From positions 1 through 32,654 of the forward strand of contig JAPYRR010000006.1 in assembly GCA_029936885.1 (NCBI GenBank): DNA of 32,654 bases, read 5' to 3'. The notes under the pieces are model-generated. The model had not been told where the DNA came from and made no database searches. It saw only the letters and a program-made list of their open reading frames with translations. Positions within the stretch are counted from its first letter, which is position 1. Each line of letters begins with the position of its first letter. Shown piece after piece: positions 16,294-24,165 of the stretch. Both the position numbers and the translations under genes were made by a program. Origin of the DNA: Fidelibacterota bacterium (GTDB lineage: Bacteria > Fidelibacterota > Marinisomatia > Marinisomatales > UBA1611).

Positions 16294-17196
16294 ATGTTTA
16301 AAATTGTTTTATCAACCTTATTTATCCTATCCCTTGGATTTGCAGATGGGAAAAAAGAGAGATCAGTTGTAAAGAAAAAAGTTGTCATGATCGCGTCTGA
16401 TGATAATCAGGAATCAAAAAATATCAATGTGGAAGCCAATGTAGATGGGGAAATACTGAAACTGGTCATTACAGTAAATGGTGATAAAAAAGAATTTGAA
16501 GTTCCCATGGGAAACAAAGAGGCCATGGAATCTCTTGAAAGAGAATTGGAAGAAATGGACTTAGATATAAACATTGCTCAATTCATGAATCATGATGGGA
16601 ATAGCCATGATGATGACCATGATTTTAGGCGAATGATGCATTGGCGCGGAAATGAAACTGGAGGTGGATATCTCGGCGTTCAAATTCAAGGGTTAGATGG
16701 ACAGTTGGCTGACTATTTTGGTGCAAAAAATGGTGGCGTTTTAGTCACAGAGGTGATTGAAGATAGCCCTGCCGAAAAATCAGGCATGAAAGCTGGAGAT
16801 GTGATTGTTTCTGTTGCCGGTGAAGATGTGGGAAATCCCAGTGATTTGGTAGAAGAAATACGTGGACATAATCCGGATTCAAAAGTAGAATTGAATATAA
16901 TCCGAAAGAATCGTAAACGAAAAATGAAAGTAACACTTGGCGAAGCACCTCAAACATTTGGAATGGGATTTGGACCCGGTCAAAATCAGATGTTCTTTGG
17001 TAATGGGCATGGATTTGATGATGAAGATGTGGATATATTTTTCAACATGGATCATGGAAATCCCCATAAAATAATGAAAAAATTCCGGTTTCATGATGAT
17101 GACAATGAAAATGATTTAGAAGAAGAAATGGACGAATTTCGAAAAGAATTGAAAGAATTAAAAGCGGAGCTAAAAAAACTAAAACAAGATTCCTGA
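16294..17196 (+). CDS. Secreted PDZ-domain protein with acidic linkers and C-terminal coiled coil
   Basis: About 300 residues. A signal peptide (MFKIVLSTLFILSLGFADG) is followed by a basic then acidic linker and a His/Asp-rich stretch (NHDGNSHDDDHDF). A single PDZ domain follows (roughly residues 125-215). It opens GGGYLGVQIQGLDG and contains GGVLVTEVIEDSPAEKSGMKAGDVIVSVAGE and NPDSKVELNIIRKNRKRKMKVTL. After a Gly/Phe/Met-rich segment and another His/Asp patch it ends in a charged Glu/Lys coiled coil of about 30 residues. The PDZ resembles those of HtrA/DegP proteases, but there is no protease domain. A periplasmic scaffold or adaptor role is inferred. It is monocistronic with a strong terminator downstream. 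Confidence 0.85.
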   Translation: MFKIVLSTLFILSLGFADGKKERSVVKKKVVMIASDDNQESKNINVEANVDGEILKLVITVNGDKKEFEVPMGNKEAMESLERELEEMDLDINIAQFMNHDGNSHDDDHDFRRMMHWRGNETGGGYLGVQIQGLDGQLADYFGAKNGGVLVTEVIEDSPAEKSGMKAGDVIVSVAGEDVGNPSDLVEEIRGHNPDSKVELNIIRKNRKRKMKVTLGEAPQTFGMGFGPGQNQMFFGNGHGFDDEDVDIFFNMDHGNPHKIMKKFRFHDDDNENDLEEEMDEFRKELKELKAELKKLKQDS

Positions 17197-17216
17197 TTCG
17201 ATAAAGCCTAATCATT

Positions 17217-17264
17217 TAAAAGCCCTCCGGTTCCTGCATTTTTAAGGACGGGGGGCTTTTTTAA
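17217..17264 (+). terminator. Intrinsic terminator after the PDZ gene
   Basis: AAAGCCCTCCG pairs with CGGGGGGCTTT (one G-U pair) around a loop that itself has a short GTCC/GGAC extension; a run of T follows. The stem is GC-rich and placed 20 bp past the stop codon. Confidence 0.85.
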
Positions 17265-17294
17265 AATAGGTACCTGTCAAAGAGCCTTCCCAGA

Positions 17295-17430
17295 ATCCCC
17301 CTTAAAAAAAGGAGGCAATGATTATCAACAAATTGAATGCTCTTTGTTATTGAACATTCCAAAAGATAGTGGACATCTTAAATCCAGAAAGACGAACAAA
17401 ATGGATACTGGATAATTTCTGATAATCATT
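17295..17430. repeat. Spacer with degenerate C-rich repeat and an 11-bp inverted repeat
   Basis: In the 253-bp gap before the EamA gene, 17295-17314 (AATCCCCCTTAAAAAAAGGA) is a decayed relative of the palindrome at 6643-6694. In addition AATGATTATCA (17317-17327) is matched exactly by its reverse complement TGATAATCATT (17420-17430), 92 bases apart. The segment between carries no open frame. This could be a small non-autonomous element or its scar. Confidence 0.4.
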
Positions 17431-17517
17431 TTGAATTATTTAATAAATAAATGTACCAAAATTTCCGGTATCACAATAAATAACCCACATTAAATCTTAA
17501 TTCTGCCCCTAATTTTA

Positions 17518-18417
17518 ATGATGCGAAAAATACTTCCACCATTAGCTGTAGTCTTTGCTGCATTGCTCTGGAGCATGGATGGATTCCTGCGGCAGGAGCT
17601 CTATTCTGTATCATCCTTTTTGGTGGTAACCCTTGAGCATGCCTTAGGGACACTTCTCTTTTTACCGATACTCATCAAAGCTTGGCCTGAGATAAAAACA
17701 TTAGGGCAACGTGGATGGATTTCCATATTATGGATCTCAATTTGTGGTGGAATTTTGGGGACCTTCTTTTATACAAAAGCTTTGAGTTATATGCATTATA
17801 TAGATTTGTCAGTGGTGGTCCTTTTGCAGAAACTCCAGCCAATTTTTGCGATTTCTCTTGCAGCCATAATTTTAAAAGAAAAATTATCCCAACGGTTTAT
17901 AGGTCTGGCATTTGTTGCCATGATTGGAGCATATCTAGTCACATTCGGAACAACATCCATTTCGGATTGGGATGATAAAACGCTTATTGCAGCTTTACTT
18001 GCAACCTTGGCAGCATTCAGCTGGGGTAGTTCCACTGTCCTGGGTAAGCATGCACTGAATAGACTCCCCTTTGCCACTGTTACCGCACTTAGACTTTTGG
18101 TTACTGCTGTGGGTGCCCTCATCATTTTCACTGTTACGTCGGATGGTTTTGGATCCGTTGAACTCACTACCCATCAATGGCGGATTTTGGTTATCATCGT
18201 TATGTCCACTGGCGCAGTGGCACTTTTTATTTATTATTACGGACTCAAGCACCTTCCTGCTTCCCACGCTACTGTGTACGAACTCACTTGGCCTCTTTCC
18301 GCTGTTTTTTTAGATTGGGTAATTCGAGGTCGGATGTTAGGATTTGCACAAATGGTAGGTGCCTTTTTACTCTTGGGATCCATGATTTTACTTACCCGAG
18401 AGAAAACCAATGACTGA
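17518..18417 (+). CDS. EamA-family (DMT) transporter
   Basis: Inner-membrane exporter of the drug/metabolite transporter superfamily; substrate unknown. The 299 residues form ten hydrophobic helices in two EamA repeats (about 5-140 and 150-290). The first opens VVFAALLWSMDGFLRQELY and has IDLSVVVLLQKLQPIFAI; the second has AAFSWGSSTVLGKHALNRLPF and ATVYELTWPLSAVFLDWVI. The last two are the typical ends of each repeat, with the Pro/Leu-rich helix. The start is ATGATG with no clear ribosome site. Its 3' end overlaps the next transporter gene by 8 bp, so the two are co-translated. Confidence 0.88.
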   Translation: MMRKILPPLAVVFAALLWSMDGFLRQELYSVSSFLVVTLEHALGTLLFLPILIKAWPEIKTLGQRGWISILWISICGGILGTFFYTKALSYMHYIDLSVVVLLQKLQPIFAISLAAIILKEKLSQRFIGLAFVAMIGAYLVTFGTTSISDWDDKTLIAALLATLAAFSWGSSTVLGKHALNRLPFATVTALRLLVTAVGALIIFTVTSDGFGSVELTTHQWRILVIIVMSTGAVALFIYYYGLKHLPASHATVYELTWPLSAVFLDWVIRGRMLGFAQMVGAFLLLGSMILLTREKTND

Positions 18418-19687
18418 GTTCACTCTTAAAGATCATAACCATAATTTAAAGTTTAACCTGGCTCACGAATTCTGTTGGGGATTCGGTATAACATTTCACA
18501 CACTTTATGCAATAGTACCGTTATTTTTAAGAGAATTAGGTGCACCCGAAAGTATTGCTGTTTCAACTGCCGGACTTTTCTCGATACTTATTGCATTACC
18601 TACATTATTAATTGCTGCTTTAGGTAGGAATATTATCAAGATCAAAAGAGCTGTTATCCTAGTTCATATAATCATTCTACTGGTGTCTTTTGCCCTAGGA
18701 TTTACTTTTACCATCCTGGATCCGGTCCAAGTTCAAACGGAATGGAAGATCTATTTTACATATTTTTTATTGTACGCTTTTTCGATTGGGATTATCATTC
18801 CAATATGGGCTGAATTTTTAAACCAGAGTACACTGAAATCAGAACGTGGGAAATTTTTCGGTTTAGGATTTGCGTTTAACAGTGTGGGTAGTTTTGTGGG
18901 TGGCTTTGTCTTAAGATTTCTTCTGGCCAGTGATATGCCTTTCCCTCGGAATTTTGGAATTGGTTTTTTTATTCTCTTTATCAGTCTCACCATTGGTACA
19001 ATCCTTTTTTTATTTTTCCGGGTTAAGCCCTCGAAGGCAGAACAAAATAATAAAACTGTTAAGGAATTTTTTCAAGAAACAAAATCAATCATAATTGGAC
19101 ATAAAAACTTTCAGAAATATCTTTTATCTCGAATCTTCTTTGCTGCCTATCTTCCCGGCATGGGGCTTTATGCGGTTTATTGCCAGGATAAATTTAATTT
19201 TGATATAAGTGAAGCGGGAATCTTTACAATTCTAAATGTGATTGCTTCAGGTATAGCCAGTTATTTTGTAGGAAAATTGGGTGACAACATAGGTCATAAA
19301 GCCGGCATGATGGTTGCTTTCATTGCACATTTTACAGCAGTGGTCCTTGCGATATTTTCTCAGAACATGATATGGGTTTATGCTATTTTTATTGCTATTG
19401 GTGCGGGACAGGGCGCATTCATGCCGTCAGCAATGAATCTTGTTTATGACTTTGCAGAAGAACGAGACACAAAAACATATATGGCATTGGTGGATACTTT
19501 GATTGCTCCCTTTGTATTGATTTTTATTATCGGGATCGGTTCACTAATACGAATTGGTGAATATACAATTTCATTTTATATTATTGGGGCCAGTTTGATT
19601 ATCGCCATGGTTATATTACAGTTTGTTGTTCGGGATCCAAAATATCCCCCAGATGGAGAATTACAGTTGGATGGATTTTCTTCTTGA
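18410..19687 (+). CDS. Major facilitator superfamily transporter
   Basis: The 425-residue protein has about twelve transmembrane helices split by a cytosolic loop near residue 205 (KPSKAEQNNKTVKEFF). Typical MFS features are the GRNIIKIKR loop after TM2 and GFAFNSVGSFVGGFVLRF, with GDNIGHKAGMM in the second half. The substrate cannot be inferred; the fold resembles the sugar/drug efflux branches. It overlaps the EamA gene by 8 bp. A TPR lipoprotein gene follows 37 bp downstream, probably in the same transcript. Confidence 0.85.
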   Translation: MTEFTLKDHNHNLKFNLAHEFCWGFGITFHTLYAIVPLFLRELGAPESIAVSTAGLFSILIALPTLLIAALGRNIIKIKRAVILVHIIILLVSFALGFTFTILDPVQVQTEWKIYFTYFLLYAFSIGIIIPIWAEFLNQSTLKSERGKFFGLGFAFNSVGSFVGGFVLRFLLASDMPFPRNFGIGFFILFISLTIGTILFLFFRVKPSKAEQNNKTVKEFFQETKSIIIGHKNFQKYLLSRIFFAAYLPGMGLYAVYCQDKFNFDISEAGIFTILNVIASGIASYFVGKLGDNIGHKAGMMVAFIAHFTAVVLAIFSQNMIWVYAIFIAIGAGQGAFMPSAMNLVYDFAEERDTKTYMALVDTLIAPFVLIFIIGIGSLIRIGEYTISFYIIGASLIIAMVILQFVVRDPKYPPDGELQLDGFSS

Positions 19688-19724
19688 TTTTTCATATGGT
19701 AATACTCAAAATTCACGTTCTATT

Positions 19725-20105
19725 ATGATTGATTTTATATCCCGACACGCACGATTCTTTTTACCTGCTTGCCTTGCTCTTATGATTAGCGCATGCCAAG
19801 AAGACCCTTCTCGCCATCTAGACCTTGGGAACTGGTATCTTCATAAGGGACTCCTTGATGAAGCCATTATGGAATTTCGCGAGGTGTCACGATTGTATTC
19901 AGGCGACCAAAGTCAGCTTTCACGGGATGAGTTTCACGTATTGGGCAAAGCCCACTTTAAATTGGCAATCGCGTATACAAAAAAGAATTGGTGGGACTAT
20001 GCCTTGAACGAGGCAAAACAAAGTTTTGATATTTCGCCGACAAAAGATTCCCACGATTTAGTTGGACTTATTGAAGCAAAAATAGCTCAAGGTATTGATT
20101 CCTAA
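19725..20105 (+). CDS. Small TPR-containing lipoprotein
   Basis: 126 residues. The signal sequence (FFLPACLALMISAC) has a lipobox ISAC with the lipidated Cys at residue 24. About 100 residues with TPR-like helices follow: LDLGNWYLHKGLLDEAIMEF (about 30-49) and HFKLAIAYTKKNWWDYALNEA (about 76-96), a two-repeat module for protein contacts. It is probably anchored in the outer or inner membrane facing the periplasm. The start is chosen at 19725 because upstream in-frame Met codons lie inside the MFS gene and would bury the signal peptide. Its stop is 1 bp from the stop of the convergent PAP2 gene. Confidence 0.75.
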   Translation: MIDFISRHARFFLPACLALMISACQEDPSRHLDLGNWYLHKGLLDEAIMEFREVSRLYSGDQSQLSRDEFHVLGKAHFKLAIAYTKKNWWDYALNEAKQSFDISPTKDSHDLVGLIEAKIAQGIDS

Positions 20106-20106
20106 T

Positions 20107-20586
20107 CTATCTTTTTTTATTTAGTTCCTTTTCTAAATAAAACCACCCCATTAATATCACAAAACCAATAGCCCATCCTCCTAAAACTTGGTGGGGGAAA
20201 TGTACACCCAAATAAATTCGAGATAATCCCACTAAAAAGATTATGACTGATGCTGGTATGATTCGATTATAATGCCGCCCGAGCCAACCCCAAACTACCA
20301 CAGCCATTTGGGCATGACCGCTGGGGAATCCCAATCCTGAAGCGGATATAAGATGTAATGATTCCGGTGGACGCGGTAAGGCAAATCCATTTTTTAAAGC
20401 CTCATTCACAATGGCTGATAGAATAATTATACCAAGGTAAGACAGCCAATCTTTTCTCTTTAATAAGAAAAAACCGATGAACGGATAAATTGGATAGAAA
20501 TAAACATTCCCTACCAGCGTAATCCCTTTCATAAGAAAAAGGATAGGTGGCAAATCAAATTGTTGGAGGAACTGGATTAATTCCAT
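20107..20586 (-). CDS. PAP2-family membrane phosphatase
   Basis: Likely an inner-membrane phosphatase acting on a lipid phosphate or prenyl diphosphate. The 159-residue protein has several hydrophobic helices and the three PAP2 motifs: KNGFALPRP (KX6RP), PSGHA, and SRIYLGVHFPHQ (SRX5HX3D-like). The last position is Gln, not Asp; the text HFPHQV is the same as in glucose-6-phosphatases. The catalytic His pair and Arg residues are intact, so it is probably active. Undecaprenyl diphosphate recycling is one plausible role. No Shine-Dalgarno was seen. Confidence 0.85.
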   Translation of the reverse strand: MELIQFLQQFDLPPILFLMKGITLVGNVYFYPIYPFIGFFLLKRKDWLSYLGIIILSAIVNEALKNGFALPRPPESLHLISASGLGFPSGHAQMAVVVWGWLGRHYNRIIPASVIIFLVGLSRIYLGVHFPHQVLGGWAIGFVILMGWFYLEKELNKKR

Positions 20587-20643
20587 GAGGGGAATTCAAT
20601 GACCCTTAGACAGCGACCAACTTTTAAAATGTTTTTTTAATAA

Positions 20644-21426
20644 TTAAAAAGATCCTGAACGAGACTCGCCTCCATCACAATAAATGATGGAACAATTAAT
20701 AAAATCAGCTTCAGGTTGTAAAAGCATTGAAATGGTACCTGCCACATCTTCTGGTGTGGTAGTACGACGCATAGGGTTTCGCTTTTTTGTATTTTCAATC
20801 CAAATTTCCCATCCTTCTGTAATCTTTGTTAGAGCACGGGTTGGGGTAACGCCAGCTTGAACAGCATTTGCTGTAATTCCATATTGCCCTAACTCCCAAC
20901 CAATCTGGCGAATAATGGCTTCCATGGCGACTTTTGCCACACTGACAGGTCCATATCCTTCCATGGCCACATAGTTGCCTTCACTGGTAAGTCCCATTAC
21001 ACGTGAACCATTAGATAAAAGTCCTTCGGCAAATAATTTTTGAGTCCAATACAATATTGCGTTTCCCATAACATGGACTGTCATATCCATTTGTCGTTGC
21101 GTGACCGGTTTTTCACCAAAAAGATTCGTCGTTGTACCAAATGCAATAGAATGGAGTAATAGTTTAACCGGTGCTCCCCCGGTGATTTCTTTGATCTGTG
21201 GAATGTACTTATCCATGGTTTCTTCAGATGCTGCATTTGTATTAAAGTAATGACAGCGACCTCCGGTTGTTTCATTCACTTCTTCAATAGTTTCTGCTGC
21301 TATTTTTTTTGCTTCACCACGATCAAAGTGAAATGCAATTATACCATATCCATCTTTGGCCAGTCGCTTTGCTGTAGCTGCTCCGTGACCCGTGGAACCG
21401 CCTAATATCAATACCCATTTAGACAT
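20644..21426 (-). CDS. Enoyl-ACP-reductase-like short-chain dehydrogenase (FabI/FabL type)
   Basis: 260 residues with a Rossmann fold and the N-terminal nucleotide loop LILGGSTGHGAATA (residues 6-19), unlike the usual GASSGIG. The catalytic pair is Tyr158 and Lys165, spaced by six residues (YX6K) as in FabI and FabL enoyl-ACP reductases and not YX3K as in classical SDRs. LHSIAFG (91-97) and NPMRRTTTPEDVAG also match FabI. It probably reduces the enoyl-ACP double bond in fatty acid elongation. A Shine-Dalgarno GGAG lies 5 bases before the ATG. It is divergent from fabA across 129 bp, which supports a role in lipid synthesis. Confidence 0.75.
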   Translation of the reverse strand: MSKWVLILGGSTGHGAATAKRLAKDGYGIIAFHFDRGEAKKIAAETIEEVNETTGGRCHYFNTNAASEETMDKYIPQIKEITGGAPVKLLLHSIAFGTTTNLFGEKPVTQRQMDMTVHVMGNAILYWTQKLFAEGLLSNGSRVMGLTSEGNYVAMEGYGPVSVAKVAMEAIIRQIGWELGQYGITANAVQAGVTPTRALTKITEGWEIWIENTKKRNPMRRTTTPEDVAGTISMLLQPEADFINCSIIYCDGGESRSGSF

Positions 21427-21555
21427 ATTTTCTCCAATATTTTAATAGTTAATTTACCGGATATTTTGGCAAGGTGAACATGAAAAGTCGGTTCATAATC
21501 TCATTAAATAATCGTAATCTTAAACCATTGCAATCGAACGAATATTGATAATAAA

Positions 21556-22107
21556 ATGATTATAAAAAGTAGCTATACCAAAGAAGATTTAATTCAGAGT
21601 GGCGAAGGAATTCTAGGTGGAATGGAAAATGGAAAACTTCCTCTGGCTCCCATGCTTATGATGGATCGAATTATTTCCATTAATGATGATGGTGGTAAAT
21701 ATGAGAATGGGCGAATCATTGCAGAACTGGATATCACTGATGAAATTTGGTTTTTTCATTGTCATTTTAAAGGAGACCCTGTCATGCCTGGCTGCCTTGG
21801 ATTAGATGGTATGTGGCAACTGGTTGGTTTCTATTTGTCTTGGATTGGAGGCAAAGGCCGTGGTCGTGCTTTAGGTGTTGGGGAATTAAAATTCAAAGGT
21901 CAGGTAAGACCGTATCACAATAAAGTAACCTATAAGATTGATATTAAAAAAGTATTAAATCGGCGTGGTAAATATATGATTTGGGCCGATGGTGAATTAA
22001 GTACGAGCGAAGATAGAATCATCTATTTTGCAAAAAATCTCCAAGTTGGACTTTTTGATAATCTTACCTATGATTTCGGCGGGGATCCAGCTCAGGATTC
22101 ATTTTAA
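21556..22107 (+). CDS. fabA: 3-hydroxydecanoyl-ACP dehydratase/isomerase
   Basis: Dehydrates 3-hydroxydecanoyl-ACP and isomerises the trans-2 product to cis-3, the branch point of anaerobic unsaturated fatty acid synthesis. The 183-residue protein is a single hot-dog domain. Catalytic His70 (FFHCHFKGDP) and Asp84 (MPGCLGLDGMWQ) fall at the same numbers as in E. coli FabA, and GGKGRGRALGVGELKFKGQV is nearly the Proteobacterial text. This separates it from FabZ, which is shorter and has Glu in place of Asp84. No Shine-Dalgarno. No fabB lies in the window, though a KASI able to elongate the cis-3 product is expected somewhere. Confidence 0.93.
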   Translation: MIIKSSYTKEDLIQSGEGILGGMENGKLPLAPMLMMDRIISINDDGGKYENGRIIAELDITDEIWFFHCHFKGDPVMPGCLGLDGMWQLVGFYLSWIGGKGRGRALGVGELKFKGQVRPYHNKVTYKIDIKKVLNRRGKYMIWADGELSTSEDRIIYFAKNLQVGLFDNLTYDFGGDPAQDSF

Positions 22108-22216
22108 TTCATTTTTATTTAAACTACACTTCAAGAGTTCAGACAACAAAATATTCTGTGATTGATTTTGCCTGAATCACACTTCGTATAACCATTTAAA
22201 ATACTCAAATTAATCT

Positions 22217-23320
22217 ATGGCCCTTCAATGTGGAATTGTAGGACTGCCCAATGTTGGAAAGTCCACCTTATTTAATGCCCTGACGGAATCAAGCATTCCT
22301 GCAGAAAATTACCCTTTTTGTACTATTGAACCCCATTTAGGGATTGTTGAATTGCCCGATCCTAGATTAGGGGATCTTGGGAAAATTTATAATCCGAAAA
22401 AAATAATTCACGCTACTGTTGAATTCACAGATATTGCCGGACTTGTCCGTGGTGCAAGCAAAGGTGAAGGGTTAGGAAACAAGTTTTTGGGTCAGATTCG
22501 TCAAACTGCGGCAATCATTCACGTGGTAAGATGTTTCGAAGATGATAATGTAACCCACGTTGAAGGAAGCGTAAATCCAATTCGTGATGCAGAAACAATT
22601 GAAACAGAATTGTTGTTGGCTGATCTGGAAACATTAGAAAAACGGCATCGTAAAACGGAAAAAACAGCTCGCACTGGCGATAAAATAGCTGTGAAAGAAT
22701 TGGATCTGGTCAATCGCCTGCTCAAACATTGCAATGAGGGTCACCGAGCTCGAACTTTGCCAGTAAATGATCCAGATGAGCGGAAACTTTTACACACATT
22801 ACATCTCCTAACCAGTAAGCCCATCCTATATATAGCCAATGTAGATGAAAATGAGATTATGAAAAATGAACGAAATAATCATGTACAAGATCTTTTCGAT
22901 TTTGCCGAAAAAGAAGGGAACTCTGCCATCAGGATTTGTGCATCAATTGAGCAAGAAATTTCTGTTCTTCCTGAAGAAGAAAAAGAATTATTTCTAAGTG
23001 AATACAACCTGCCTGAACCAGGACTCCATAAGGTGATCCATGCTGGGTTTGGATTGCTGGACCTCCAAACTTTTTTTACTTGTGGAGAACAGGAAGTTCG
23101 AGCATGGACCATTCCAATGGGTGCAACAGCACCCAAAGCAGCCGGTGAGATCCATACCGATTTTGAACGGGGATTTATTAAGGCAGAAATATTTCAATAT
23201 GAAGATATTATAAAACATGGTTCTGAAAAAGCGCTTTCTGAACTGGGACTGATACGCCAGGAAGGGAAACAATACATTGTAAAAGACGGGGATTGTATTT
23301 TCTTTAAATTTAATGTTTAA
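22217..23320 (+). CDS. ychF: Ribosome-binding ATPase YchF (Obg family)
   Basis: Obg-like P-loop ATPase that binds ribosomes and is tied to stress responses. The 367-residue length is normal. Motifs are the G1 loop GLPNVGKST (residues 8-16), NYPFCTIEPHLG (about 32-43), G3 DIAGLVRGASKGEGLGN, and NVDE in place of NKxD, which explains ATP preference. The C-terminal TGS domain ends GEIHTDFERGFIKAEI and YIVKDGDCIFFKF. In many bacteria ychF neighbours pth, but here the two are more than 20 kb apart. It ends at a strong bidirectional terminator. No Shine-Dalgarno. Confidence 0.96.
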   Translation: MALQCGIVGLPNVGKSTLFNALTESSIPAENYPFCTIEPHLGIVELPDPRLGDLGKIYNPKKIIHATVEFTDIAGLVRGASKGEGLGNKFLGQIRQTAAIIHVVRCFEDDNVTHVEGSVNPIRDAETIETELLLADLETLEKRHRKTEKTARTGDKIAVKELDLVNRLLKHCNEGHRARTLPVNDPDERKLLHTLHLLTSKPILYIANVDENEIMKNERNNHVQDLFDFAEKEGNSAIRICASIEQEISVLPEEEKELFLSEYNLPEPGLHKVIHAGFGLLDLQTFFTCGEQEVRAWTIPMGATAPKAAGEIHTDFERGFIKAEIFQYEDIIKHGSEKALSELGLIRQEGKQYIVKDGDCIFFKFNV

Positions 23321-23330
23321 AACTTATACC

Positions 23331-23370
23331 AATTAAAAAGGGCAGTTTTCATTGCCCTTTTTAATTTTTA
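23331..23370. terminator. Strong bidirectional intrinsic terminator
   Basis: AATTAAAAAGGGCA (23331-23344) and TGCCCTTTTTAATT (23353-23366) form a perfect 14-bp stem with an 8-base loop. There is a T run on both strands, so it serves ychF (plus) and the convergent acidic membrane protein gene (minus). Confidence 0.9.
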
Positions 23371-23383
23371 AGAAAAATGCGAT

Positions 23384-24025
23384 TTATTCGTCTTCGTCGT
23401 CATCATCTTCATCCCAGCCTTCATCATCCTCGTCGTCATCCTCTTCATCATAATAATAATCCGGCGGATAAGCAAAGTAAGGATTATTCATCATAGCATA
23501 TTGATCATCTTGTACGTCTTCTTCATCCTCTTCATCTTCACCTGCAGGTGCATCCTGCTTAACAACAATGACCTGTGGCTCAGATCCCAACGTTGATTGT
23601 TTGCTATCTTTAATTGCCTTCATTACCATATTCCTATCAGAATCAGATAATCCGTTTCCATGTGGTGCCAGAGTGGAAGATTGATTTCGAAATGAAAGTC
23701 CCGTGAGTACTGCAAAGAACAGAATCACAAGTGAAAAAATGGACCCCTCTGTTTGGAATTCAATTCCGCCCCACATATTTTGTGTGACACCATATCCCAT
23801 AAAAATACCAATGGCCAACATTATGCCAAACAGCATAATCATGTTACCCATTTGTTCTGGTATTTGGGATTCCATCACCGCCATATACAGGAACCAAATC
23901 AATATTCCAGCAACTGCGATAATGATACTTACTAAGAATTCTCCCATGAGTAGGGAGGTAAAAAAGCCGACAACGCCAGCGGCAGGAATCAAAAACCCAA
24001 TCCCGGATTTCATGTCATTAACCAT
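23384..24025 (-). CDS. Membrane protein with acidic C-terminal tail, function unknown
   Basis: 213 residues. Four hydrophobic segments lie at about 8-26, 30-50, 60-80 and 94-112. A soluble part (about 113-160) includes SDSDRNMVMKAIKDSKQ, which could be a helix. The tail (about 162-213) is almost all Asp/Glu, broken by a Tyr/Pro patch (YFAYPPDYYY, 183-192). A Shine-Dalgarno GGAG lies 7 bases before the ATG. I do not recognise a family. The tail could bind metal or a basic partner. It is convergent with ychF and divergent from the lipid A operon. Confidence 0.75.
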   Translation of the reverse strand: MVNDMKSGIGFLIPAAGVVGFFTSLLMGEFLVSIIIAVAGILIWFLYMAVMESQIPEQMGNMIMLFGIMLAIGIFMGYGVTQNMWGGIEFQTEGSIFSLVILFFAVLTGLSFRNQSSTLAPHGNGLSDSDRNMVMKAIKDSKQSTLGSEPQVIVVKQDAPAGEDEEDEEDVQDDQYAMMNNPYFAYPPDYYYDEEDDDEDDEGWDEDDDDEDE

Positions 24026-24165
24026 GTTGAAACTCCAAACATACCTCGAATTAAGTTAAAAGTTGCCAGTTGTACTCCATAAATGCAAGATTTTTTCATC
24101 TCAATTCAAGATTCAAATTCTACCGTGCAAACTCTATCATCAATGCTGTAACTTTTGCACTTATT

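Noticed and set aside
22162-22192. Possible ychF promoter (TTGATT and TATAAC)
   Set aside because: The spacing of 19 bases and the weak -35 make it no better than chance.
24070-24165. Upstream extension of the Gfo/Idh/MocA gene
   Set aside because: It has no dehydrogenase text; the Rossmann motif begins shortly after the ATG at 24166, the normal family start.
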